From: JBCCZC01 sp039188505
GTDB taxonomy: Bacteria; Pseudomonadota; Gammaproteobacteria; Xanthomonadales; SZUA-38
DNA: 5,575 nucleotides
Reading direction: 5' to 3'
Assembly: GCA_039188505.1 (NCBI GenBank)
Contig: JBCCZC010000393.1
Span: 1 to 5,575, forward strand
The position numbers and the translations under genes were made by a program. Numbering within the stretch: position 1 is the stretch's first letter; the number at the start of each line of letters is the position of its first letter. Shown here piece after piece: positions 1 through 5,575 of this stretch. The notes beneath the pieces are model-generated. The model saw only the letters and a program-made list of their open reading frames with translations. It did no database searches and had not been told where the DNA came from.

Positions 1-1
1 A

Positions 2-640
2 GCGCAGTCGCTGCGCTTCGACACCACCGTCGTCGCCGATCCCGGCGGGGTCCTGGCGGCCGTCGCGGTGGCGGCGGAGGGCACCCTGACCTTCGAACTC
101 ACCGGCGCCATCGGGCAGGCGCTCGTCGAGGTCGTCCTCATCGATGACGGGGGCACGGCGGCCGGCGGCCTTGATCGCAGTCCCGCCTTCGAGCTGCGGA
201 TCGAGGTGACGCCGGCACCGCAGATCGATCTGGCCGTCGCCATCGACGACGATCGCGAGCAGGTCGGGGTGAACGGGATGCTGCGCTACCACGCAAGCAT
301 CGAGAACCGCGGCCCTGACGATGCACCCGCCGCGATCCTCACCGTCGACGTGTCGCCGCTTGTCCGGACCACGGCGGCCGCCTGCGAGGCAATGGGCGGC
401 ACCGTTTGCCCCGACGACATCACCGCAGGCGGTGCCGTCGATCTGCCCGCGGGGGGGCGACTCGATCTGGTGCTGGACGTCGAGGTGGTCGCGTCGCCGG
501 GCAGCGTGATCGAGACCCGCCTGAACGTTCGGGCGCCCGACGACCGGGAGGAGCTGGCTCCGGCGGACAACGACGGCTTCGATCGAACGGTCGTCGACGA
601 CGCCCTGTTCGCGAGCAGCTTCGAGGGCGGCGAGCCCTGA
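2..640 (+). CDS. 3' end of a secreted/surface protein with Ig-like repeat and DUF11 domain (5' partial)
   Basis: The reading frame is open from the first complete codon at base 2 to the TGA at 638-640, so the true start lies upstream; an internal GTG at 68 is not needed as a start. The visible 212 residues fall into three parts. Residues about 1-71 resemble the end of a cadherin/Calx-like beta-sandwich repeat (EGTLTFELTGAIG, then VVLIDDGGTAAGGLD). Residues about 75-198 look like a DUF11 (conserved repeat) domain: IDLAVAIDD, then YHASIENRGPDDAPA, ending in a PADND turn. Residues 201-212 are a short tail, LFASSFEGGEP. C128 and C136 could form a disulfide, which would fit an extracytoplasmic location. 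Such domains are usually found in large surface or secreted proteins with structural or adhesive roles; the specific function is unknown. It converges on the esterase gene 9 bp away. The domain calls are by eye from sequence pattern. Confidence 0.85.
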   Translation, partial: AQSLRFDTTVVADPGGVLAAVAVAAEGTLTFELTGAIGQALVEVVLIDDGGTAAGGLDRSPAFELRIEVTPAPQIDLAVAIDDDREQVGVNGMLRYHASIENRGPDDAPAAILTVDVSPLVRTTAAACEAMGGTVCPDDITAGGAVDLPAGGRLDLVLDVEVVASPGSVIETRLNVRAPDDREELAPADNDGFDRTVVDDALFASSFEGGEP

Positions 641-658
641 CGCTGGGCCTCAGCGCTC
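632..658. terminator. Imperfect inverted repeat at convergent junction, possible bidirectional terminator
   Basis: GAGC-C-CTGA (632-640) can pair with TCAG-C-GCTC (650-658), giving eight base pairs interrupted by one C/C mismatch around a 9-nt loop. An alternative, smaller hairpin pairs CGCTG (641-645) with CAGCG (651-655). The stop codons of both converging genes lie in the stem. There is no T-rich tract on either side, so a classical intrinsic terminator is not shown. The position between two facing genes is what makes the role plausible. Confidence 0.3.
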
Positions 659-1555
659 CGCGAAGAGGAAGCGCAGCGGCCGATCGAGCCGCGCGTTCCA
701 ATCGTTCTCGGTGTGGTCAGCGCCGGTCGCCTCGTAGGTCTCCCACGCGCCTTCGCCGTAGCCGCGATCGCTCATGATGACGTCGACCTCGGCCTGCAGC
801 GGTGGATAGAGCGCGTCGAGGCCAACGGTCCCGTGGTCGAAGTAGATGCGGTGGCTGCCGGGTGCCGGTAGCTGTTCGCGGAGCCAGGCCTGCATGGCTG
901 CCGGAAACGGGTTGGGCTCGCCGAAGATGCCCGGCCAGTGCGTCGACAGGCAGGCCGCCGCGCCGAACTCATCAGGATGCTCGAGCAGCGTGTAGAGGGA
1001 GATCAGCCCGCCCATGCTCGAGCCCATGAGCATCTGGTCCTCCCGGGCGCCGCTGACCGCAAACCGCTCCAGAATTAGCGGTTTGAGCTCCTCTGCAAGA
1101 AATCTCGCGTAGGCGTCCGAACGCACGGGAGCCGCGAACAGCGGCGTTTCCGGTGCGCGCTCGAGGGCGAGCTGGCGCGCCTGTTCGTCCTCATCGAAGG
1201 ACTCGAATGGAGCCTGCGGCAGGTATTCCGAGTGCCGCTCGGGCCCGGCATTGGGAACGCCGACGACGATGAACGGGCGTAGCTCGCCGTCGACCAGCAG
1301 GGTTCCGGCCACCTCGTCGACGCCCCATTCCTGCTGATTCCAGGTGCGACTGGCATCGAAGAGCATGTCACCGTCGTGCATGTACAGGACGGCGTAGGGG
1401 GCCGCGTCGGGATAGCCGTCCGGGAGCCAGACGAGCACGTCGCGTGCGGGAATGTTCGCGGGCGACACCGCGATCGATTCCACGCGCCCGCTGTCCACCT
1501 GCGGCAGGTCGGTCTCCGTGGCCAGGAGCATGCTGGCGAGAAGCGTCATCATCAT
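650..1555 (-). CDS. Putative esterase, alpha/beta-hydrolase fold (esterase D-like family), probably exported
   Basis: Predicted serine hydrolase of 301 residues, likely cleaving an ester; the substrate cannot be told. The nucleophile elbow is GSSMGG at residues 178-183, making S180 the probable nucleophile. H281 in GADHTENDW, close to the C-terminus, is the probable catalytic histidine, and the acid is likely D240 or D247 in YFDHGTVGLDALY. Other family features are the early strand VLVWLPDGYPD (40-50), VLYMHDGDMLFD (56-67, around the expected oxyanion region) and VVGVPNAGPERHSEYLP (97-113). The length suits a single-domain esterase of the PF00756 type. The frame extends upstream to a GTG at 1597 with no ribosome site. 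I chose the first of three consecutive ATGs (1553-1555) because GAAGAG lies about 9 nt upstream. The N-terminus (MMMTLLASMLLATETD) looks like a short, weak signal peptide lacking a basic n-region. It is divergent from the VOC gene. Esterase assignment is firm; the export call and the start are less so. Confidence 0.88.
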   Translation of the reverse strand: MMMTLLASMLLATETDLPQVDSGRVESIAVSPANIPARDVLVWLPDGYPDAAPYAVLYMHDGDMLFDASRTWNQQEWGVDEVAGTLLVDGELRPFIVVGVPNAGPERHSEYLPQAPFESFDEDEQARQLALERAPETPLFAAPVRSDAYARFLAEELKPLILERFAVSGAREDQMLMGSSMGGLISLYTLLEHPDEFGAAACLSTHWPGIFGEPNPFPAAMQAWLREQLPAPGSHRIYFDHGTVGLDALYPPLQAEVDVIMSDRGYGEGAWETYEATGADHTENDWNARLDRPLRFLFAER

Positions 1556-1664
1556 CGGCTGGGTCTCTTCGATCCGTATCGCGCACGAGTCTTGCACGCC
1601 GGCGCACGGGAGCCAATGGTCACCTGCGCTACGATGCGCTCAGGCCGAAGCGGTGAATGAACCC
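1556..1664. promoter_or_regulatory. Divergent intergenic spacer between esterase and VOC genes
   Basis: This 109-bp spacer must hold the promoters of both flanking genes unless these lie inside the coding regions. On the minus strand a GAAGAG ribosome-site-like sequence precedes the esterase ATG by about 9 nt. On the plus strand a TACGAT hexamer (1630-1635) resembles a -10 box, but no acceptable -35 lies 16-18 bp upstream. I see no clear operator palindrome. The promoter role is inferred from gene orientation, not from a strong motif. Confidence 0.35.
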
Positions 1665-2702
1665 ATGCGTCCGATACTCCTCACGGCACTGCTCCTGGTG
1701 CCGTTCCTGGCAAACGCGCAGGACCCGTCGCCCGCTCCCATCACCCCGGAGGTGTGGCGCGAGGCGGTCGTGAGCGTCACAGATATCGACCGGACCGCGC
1801 GGTTCTTCCGCGAGATCGGCGGCTTCGTCGAGCACTGGCGTGGGCCCCTGGATCCGACCGTCGTGGCCGGCTGGGGGTTGCCAGCCGCCGCGTCCGGCGA
1901 GGCACTGCTCCTCGGCCCCGAGGGCGCCCGGTCCGGCCTCCTGCGCCTCGTTCGCTTCGACGGCGTGGCGGACCGTGTTCCGACCCGTCCGGGCGCGCGC
2001 GCCTGGGATACGGGGTGCTACTTCAGCCTGATGGTCCGCATGAAGGACCTGGCATCGATCTACGCCGACGCGATCGCCCTGGGCTGGTGGACGGAGACGC
2101 CCATCACGTACCTGGAGTTCGGCGCCTCGAAGCTGAACGTCGTCATCTTCCGTGGACCGGACGGCGTCCAGGTTCAGGGCTACGAGCGCCTCGAACCGCC
2201 CCTGCCGGAGGCCGTGGGTCCCTTCGACCGGATGACGCGTCCGTTCAACATCATGCAGATGGTGCGCGACCGCGACATCGCGTACGGCTTCTTCCGGGAC
2301 GTGCTGGGTTTCGCGACCTTCTACAACGGCCCGCCCTACCTGGCGAAGGAGCCCGAGTACATGCCGCTGGGGATTCCCCGGAACCTGACCACCACGGTGT
2401 CCTACCGGGCGGCCATCGTCTTCCCGGTGCCCGGCGAGTTCGGGCGCATGGAGATGATCGAGATCGACGATGGGCTCGAGGGCCGGGACTACGCGGACCG
2501 CTGCCGCGCCCCGAACCTTGGCACCCTCGCGGTCCGGTTTCCGGTCGCCGACGCGCGTGTCGCCGCCGCTACGATCGTCGAGCGCGGCGGGCGGCTCGAG
2601 CGCGAACCCTTCGTCGTGGAACTGGCCCCGTGGGGGCAGGTGCTCGTAACCGAGGTGCGTGCCCCCGACGGCGGGCTCATCCAGTTCCTGGAGACCGACT
2701 AG
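1665..2702 (+). CDS. Secreted two-domain VOC (glyoxalase/bleomycin-resistance fold) protein
   Basis: The 345-residue product starts with a good Sec signal peptide, MRPILLTALLLVPFLANAQ, with probable cleavage after ANA, so it should act in the periplasm or outside the cell. Two VOC domains follow. The first, about 33-176, has VVSVTDIDRTARFFREIGGF, then VRMKDLASIYADAIALG and a closing GPDGVQVQGYE. The second, about 192-345, has NIMQMVRDRDIAYGFFRDVLGF, LAVRFPVADARVAAATIVERGG and closing APDGGLIQFLE. VOC enzymes normally bind a metal through His/Gln/Glu on the first and last strands of modules. Here, by eye, those places hold E33, Q170, N195, T287 and Q340, so standard glyoxalase or dioxygenase chemistry is doubtful. 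The frame is open back to 1452, but that part is antisense to the esterase. ATG 1665 is chosen because it begins the signal peptide; GTG 1653 is an alternative adding four residues, and neither has a strong ribosome site. Its stop touches that of the next gene. The substrate is unknown. Confidence 0.85.
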   Translation: MRPILLTALLLVPFLANAQDPSPAPITPEVWREAVVSVTDIDRTARFFREIGGFVEHWRGPLDPTVVAGWGLPAAASGEALLLGPEGARSGLLRLVRFDGVADRVPTRPGARAWDTGCYFSLMVRMKDLASIYADAIALGWWTETPITYLEFGASKLNVVIFRGPDGVQVQGYERLEPPLPEAVGPFDRMTRPFNIMQMVRDRDIAYGFFRDVLGFATFYNGPPYLAKEPEYMPLGIPRNLTTTVSYRAAIVFPVPGEFGRMEMIEIDDGLEGRDYADRCRAPNLGTLAVRFPVADARVAAATIVERGGRLEREPFVVELAPWGQVLVTEVRAPDGGLIQFLETD

Positions 2703-2704
2703 TC
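2697..2704. repeat. Perfect 8-bp palindrome spanning two abutting stop codons
   Basis: GACTAGTC is a perfect palindrome containing the TAG of the VOC gene (2700-2702) and part of the opposite-strand stop of the oxidoreductase (2703-2705). Flanking GAC (2693-2695) and GTC (2706-2708) extend the dyad past one mismatched pair. The loop would be too small for a stable hairpin, and there is no T tract, so terminator function is not supported; it may be chance. Confidence 0.4.
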
Positions 2705-3725
2705 AGTCCGTGGCGATGCGCACGACGAGCTTGCCGAAGTTCTGGCCCGAGAACAGCCAGTTGAATGCCTCGGGCGCCCGGTCGAGGCCCTCGACGACAG
2801 TCTCGCGGTACCGGATCCGGCCAGCGGCGACGGCCTCGGTCAGATAGGCGTTCGCTTCGGCGTACTCCGCGGCGAAGTTGAAGACCACGAAGAAACCGTG
2901 CTCGGGCGGGATGGGCAGCTCCCCGAAGATATGGAATGGCGTCCGCTCCTGCGTCATGTCGCCAGCGGCGTTGTAGCTCGAGATGTAGCCGCAGATCGGC
3001 ACGCGGGCGCCATCGTTCAGGAGCTTCGCTGCGGCCTCGGCAACGCGTCCGCCCACGGACTCGAAGTAGATATCGATGCCGTCCGGGCACGCGGCGGCAA
3101 GCTGCGCCTCGAAGTCGTCGGCCTTGTAGTCCACGCACGCGTCGAAGCCGAGTTCCTCGACGCAGAAGCGGCACTTGTCGGGCCCGCCCGCGACGCCGAC
3201 CACATGCAACCCTTCGGCCTTGCCGATCTGGCCGACCACGGAGCCGACGGCGCCGGATGCTGCGCTCACCACGAGGGTCTCGCCGGCTTGCGCCTTCGCG
3301 CGCCGGAACATGCCGAAGTAGGCGGTTCGTCCCGGCATGCCGCAGACCCCGAGGAAGGCCGTGGGCGGCACGAGCGTCGGGTCGACGGGATAGAGGGTGG
3401 GATCGTCCTCATGGGCCACGTCGTGCGTCTGCCAGCCCGACATGCTGCAGACGTGATCGCCGACGGCGTACCGCTCGGACCGGGACTCCAGGACCACGCC
3501 CACGCTCTCACCGATGATCGTCTCGCCGATCTCGAGGGGCTCGGCATAGGACTTCTCGGTCCGCATCCGCCCGCGCATGTAGGGATCAAGCGACAGGTAC
3601 AGGACCTTGACGAGGACCTGACCGTCCTCCAGGGCTGGCACGGGGACCGTCTCGAAACGGTAGTTCTCGGCCTGCGGCTCGCCGGCGGGTCTGGAGGCGA
3701 GGACGATCCTCGTAGTGTCGGTCAT
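2703..3725 (-). CDS. NADP-dependent medium-chain oxidoreductase, CurA / leukotriene B4 dehydrogenase type
   Basis: A predicted cytosolic NAD(P)H-dependent alkenal/enone reductase that would reduce the C=C bond of alpha,beta-unsaturated carbonyls. The 340-residue length matches the zinc-independent branch of the MDR superfamily (E. coli CurA/YncB, mammalian prostaglandin reductase 1). The N-terminal GroES-like domain contains VLVKVLYLSLDPYMRGRM (37-54) and GESVGVVLESRSERYAVGDHV (72-92). The Rossmann domain has the signature SAASGAVGSVVGQIGK (154-169), then GGPDKCRF (180-187), where K184 fits the NADP-phosphate-binding lysine position. DIYFESVGG (218-226) and GYISSYN (246-252) follow, and the C-terminus ends FNWLFSGQNFGKLVVRI. 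Catalytic zinc ligands are absent, as expected. The frame stays open upstream to 4064, but that region overlaps the cyclase gene; ATG 3725 is chosen because homology starts there and AGGA sits 7 nt upstream. It is divergent from the cyclase gene. The natural substrate is unknown; detoxification of reactive carbonyls is an inference. I leave the symbol blank because a specific orthologue is not proven. Confidence 0.93.
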   Translation of the reverse strand: MTDTTRIVLASRPAGEPQAENYRFETVPVPALEDGQVLVKVLYLSLDPYMRGRMRTEKSYAEPLEIGETIIGESVGVVLESRSERYAVGDHVCSMSGWQTHDVAHEDDPTLYPVDPTLVPPTAFLGVCGMPGRTAYFGMFRRAKAQAGETLVVSAASGAVGSVVGQIGKAEGLHVVGVAGGPDKCRFCVEELGFDACVDYKADDFEAQLAAACPDGIDIYFESVGGRVAEAAAKLLNDGARVPICGYISSYNAAGDMTQERTPFHIFGELPIPPEHGFFVVFNFAAEYAEANAYLTEAVAAGRIRYRETVVEGLDRAPEAFNWLFSGQNFGKLVVRIATD

Positions 3726-3732
3726 GGTGGTG

Positions 3733-3736
3733 TCCT
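3733..3736 (-). promoter_or_regulatory. Ribosome binding site of the oxidoreductase gene
   Basis: On the minus strand AGGA is followed by seven bases (CACCACC) and then the ATG at 3725. This spacing is optimal and decides the start against the much longer upstream-open frame. Confidence 0.65.
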
Positions 3737-3757
3737 GGTGCGGTGGCGGGAAGGCGC

Positions 3758-3763
3758 ATGATA
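3758..3763 (-). promoter_or_regulatory. Possible -10 element of the oxidoreductase gene
   Basis: TATCAT on the minus strand matches five of six bases of the sigma-70 -10 consensus and lies in the most AT-rich part of the spacer between two divergent genes. It would give a leader of roughly 25 nt. The -35 position (CTCGTA at a 17-bp spacing) is a poor match, so the call is weak. Confidence 0.25.
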
Positions 3764-3799
3764 CCGCTACAAATCGGCAATACGAGCCCGTGCCTCGTC

Positions 3800-3803
3800 G
3801 GAG
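3800..3803 (+). promoter_or_regulatory. GGAG ribosome-site-like sequence before an alternative cyclase start
   Basis: GGAG is followed by TACC and then the ATG at 3808, a short 4-nt spacing. This ATG is in frame with ATG 3817 and ATG 3835 of the cyclase gene. If it is used, the protein gains nine residues before the signal peptide. The downstream ATG 3835 has only a weaker CGGA-like match about 6 nt upstream. Confidence 0.35.
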
Positions 3804-3834
3804 TACCATGGCGTTGATGAGAGACGGATTCGCC

Positions 3835-5575
3835 ATGGCTCGCCCGCTGCTACTGCTGGTCGCGCTGACGATCGCCGGCGGCAGTTGGGCCCAGACCTGG
3901 TCCACCGAACTCTCACCGGAGCTCGACGCGTTGCGGGAGCTCGCTGTGTCCGACCCCGATGCGGCGATGGCGGGCCTGCAGGCCCATACGCCGGCGGTCG
4001 ACGAACAGGCAGCGCACCTGCTGCTGCTCAGCCGGACCCACGACGCGCTGGGCTTCCCAGCCAAAGCGCTGGAGACCGCCGAGGCGGGCCTCGCGCTCGC
4101 GGACGAAGGCGCCAGCCCCTGGCTCTACCATCGACTCCAGCTCGCCCGCTCGATCGCCGTGACCTTTTCCGGGCGCCCCCGCGAGGGTGTTGCCGGCGCG
4201 ACCGCTGCAATCCGCTGGGCCGAGGCGTCCGGCAACGACGAGCTCCTCATCGACGCGCTGGGCGTGCGGGGGCACGTCCACAACAGTCTGCTCGACCAGG
4301 TTTCGGCCCTCGCCGATCTCAATCGGGCCTACGCCATGGCGCCGGAGCGCGACGCCCCCACCGTGCGCGCCAACATCGCCAACCTCATTGCGCTGATCTA
4401 CGAGTATCGGCAGGAGCATGCCCTTGCCGTCCCGTACTTCGAGGAGACGGTCGAATACTTCCGCGAGGAGAACAATCGCTACGAGCTCAGCATCGCCCTC
4501 TACGGCCTGGGTCGTGCCCACAAGCACCTGGGCAATCGCGAGCTGGGTCGGCCGATGCTGCAGGAGTCGCTGGAGATCGCCCGGGAAGTTGGCGACGAGC
4601 AGGGCGTCGCCTACGCCCTCAAGGAGCTGGCCGGTGACGACCTCGAGCTGAGGCGTCCCGAGGACGCGGTCGAACGCCTCGTCGAGGCGCTGGCGATCTT
4701 CCTGCAGGCCGACAATCGCCTCCAGCTCCTCGACGTTTACAAGACCCTGGTCAATGCCGCCCGGCAGGCTGGCGACCTGGAGGCGGCCGAGGCCTGGCTC
4801 GTCGCCGGCATGCAGTACGTCGATCGTGACAACACCCCGAGCCAGTTCGTCGGTTTCCGCATCGGCGAGGCGAGGCTTCGCGCCGATCAGGGGCGCCTGC
4901 GCGAGGCTTTCGATGTGCTGTGGGAGGCCACGGAGCTGCGTCGGCAGCTCCAGACCGAGCGCAGCACGCGCCAGCTGCACGAGATGCGCTCGCGTTTCGA
5001 GCTGGCGGACGCCGAGCGGGCCAACGAGCTGCTGGCCCGGGAGAACGAGCTGCAGCGCGCGCGCCTCGAGGCAGAGGCCCAGCGGACCCGCGTCTACCAG
5101 CTGGCCGGGGCTCTCGTTACCGTCGTCGCGGCGCTCCTGGCCCTGCTCGCCTATCGGTCGGCCCGCAATCGGCGGGCGCTGCAGCAGCTGGCCGATTTCG
5201 ACGCGCTCACGGGCCTCTATCGCCGCGGGAAGGCGCTGGCGCGGCTCGACAGCGTCGTCGCGGCCGTCGATCAGGAGGCTGGGCCGCTGACCGTCGCGCT
5301 CCTCGACCTCGATCATTTCAAGGCGATCAACGACACCTTCGGCCACGCCATGGGCGACCGGGTGCTGATCGCCTTCGGCGACCTGCTGCGGGAATCCCTG
5401 GACGGCGAGGCCTTCGCGGGACGCGTGGGCGGCGAGGAATTCCTGCTCGTGTACCCCGGCCGGTCCATCGACGAGGCGCTGGCCCTGATCGAACCGCTGC
5501 GCGCTGCGGTCCCGGGGCTTGGGCCGGACCTGGGGCTGGCTGCCGACACGCTGTCCGTCTCCGGAGGGATCTGCG
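3835..5575 (+). CDS. Membrane diguanylate cyclase with periplasmic TPR sensor domain (3' partial)
   Basis: Predicted to make cyclic di-GMP from two GTP in the cytoplasm under control of a periplasmic helical-repeat domain. The 580 visible residues begin with a signal peptide, MARPLLLLVALTIAGGSWAQ (1-20). Alpha-helical TPR-like repeats cover about 30-365, clearest at 60-92 and 217-325. A charged coiled coil (about 368-418) leads into one transmembrane helix (about 421-440, LAGALVTVVAALLALLAY). The GGDEF domain starts at DALTGLYRR (456-464), followed by LLDLDHFKAINDTFGHAMGD (489-508) and the active-site loop GGEEF (532-536). D491, K496, N499, D500 and D508 sit where metal and GTP contacts are expected, so the enzyme should be active. 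The usual inhibitory RxxD before GGEEF is replaced by DGEA (523-526). The frame is open to the window end; by family length roughly 30-40 residues are missing. ATG 3835 starts the compact signal peptide, but in-frame ATG 3808 and 3817 are alternatives. The ligand sensed is unknown. Confidence 0.92.
   Translation, partial: MARPLLLLVALTIAGGSWAQTWSTELSPELDALRELAVSDPDAAMAGLQAHTPAVDEQAAHLLLLSRTHDALGFPAKALETAEAGLALADEGASPWLYHRLQLARSIAVTFSGRPREGVAGATAAIRWAEASGNDELLIDALGVRGHVHNSLLDQVSALADLNRAYAMAPERDAPTVRANIANLIALIYEYRQEHALAVPYFEETVEYFREENNRYELSIALYGLGRAHKHLGNRELGRPMLQESLEIAREVGDEQGVAYALKELAGDDLELRRPEDAVERLVEALAIFLQADNRLQLLDVYKTLVNAARQAGDLEAAEAWLVAGMQYVDRDNTPSQFVGFRIGEARLRADQGRLREAFDVLWEATELRRQLQTERSTRQLHEMRSRFELADAERANELLARENELQRARLEAEAQRTRVYQLAGALVTVVAALLALLAYRSARNRRALQQLADFDALTGLYRRGKALARLDSVVAAVDQEAGPLTVALLDLDHFKAINDTFGHAMGDRVLIAFGDLLRESLDGEAFAGRVGGEEFLLVYPGRSIDEALALIEPLRAAVPGLGPDLGLAADTLSVSGGIC

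Noticed and set aside
180..200. Cys185/Cys188 of the oxidoreductase (protein positions, lying in bases about 3162-3173) as a zinc or redox CxxC motif
   Set aside because: The zinc-independent branch of this family often has a Cys after the NADP-binding Lys, and the remaining zinc ligands are absent, so a metal site is not supported. The start and end values given here are residue numbers approximating that stretch.
451..457. Run of seven G bases in the DUF11 gene as a phase-variation tract
   Set aside because: The run is short, the frame is intact through it, and such runs arise readily from Gly codons in GC-rich DNA; there is no evidence of length variation.
1452..1664. Upstream in-frame extension of the VOC protein
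   Set aside because: It overlaps the esterase gene on the other strand and would bury the signal peptide in the middle of the protein.
1754..2764. Open frame of 336 codons on the plus strand overlapping the VOC gene in another frame
   Set aside because: The product is arginine/proline-rich with no domain pattern, typical of a shifted frame in GC-rich DNA, and the VOC frame has clear domain motifs.
2898..3761. Open frame of 287 codons on the plus strand opposite the oxidoreductase
   Set aside because: No domain pattern, and the minus-strand frame carries the unmistakable AASGAVG oxidoreductase signature.
3726..4064. Upstream in-frame extension of the oxidoreductase on the minus strand
   Set aside because: The extra 113 residues are low-complexity, overlap the cyclase gene antisense, and the internal ATG 3725 has a good ribosome site and matches the family N-terminus.
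3913..5346. Long open frame of 477 codons on the minus strand opposite the cyclase gene
   Set aside because: Its translation has no recognisable domain, while the opposite strand encodes a clear signal peptide, TPRs, TM helix and GGEEF domain. Long antisense frames are expected in GC-rich coding DNA.

Overview
This is a compact, GC-rich bacterial window holding five protein-coding genes on strictly alternating strands (+ - + - +). The first and last genes run off the window ends. I see no RNA genes, CRISPR arrays, insertion sequences or phage genes. The third-base GC bias, the exported esterase, the DUF11 surface protein ending in LFASSFEGGEP and the periplasmic-TPR/GGDEF architecture together suggest a high-GC gammaproteobacterium of the Lysobacterales/Xanthomonadales or Wenzhouxiangella type. 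That placement is inference from architecture and remembered family habits, not from a marker gene.

Layout. Bases 2-640 (+) are the 3' end of a large secreted or surface protein with an Ig/cadherin-like repeat, a DUF11 domain and a short C-terminal tail. It converges, with a 9-bp gap, on an alpha/beta-hydrolase (esterase D-like) at 650-1555 (-). A 109-bp divergent spacer separates the esterase from a secreted two-domain VOC (glyoxalase-fold) protein at 1665-2702 (+). The stop codon of the VOC gene directly abuts that of a zinc-independent medium-chain NAD(P)H oxidoreductase (CurA/leukotriene B4 dehydrogenase type) at 2703-3725 (-). A second divergent spacer leads to a signal peptide-TPR-coiled coil-TM-GGDEF diguanylate cyclase from about 3835 (+), whose last part lies beyond the window.

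How the genes relate. Because strands alternate, no two genes can share a same-strand operon inside this window; each appears to be its own transcription unit, with shared control possible only through the two divergent spacers. Three products carry or probably carry export signals (esterase weakly, VOC protein and cyclase clearly), and the surface protein is expected to be exported, although its N-terminus is missing. The oxidoreductase is the only clearly cytosolic product. I see no evidence of a common pathway.

I found no convincing undescribed multi-gene system. The observations most worth a second look are the VOC protein's apparent loss of the usual metal ligands, the cyclase's intact GGEEF site without a canonical RxxD inhibitory site, the LFASSFE-type tail, and the dyad structures at both convergent gene junctions.
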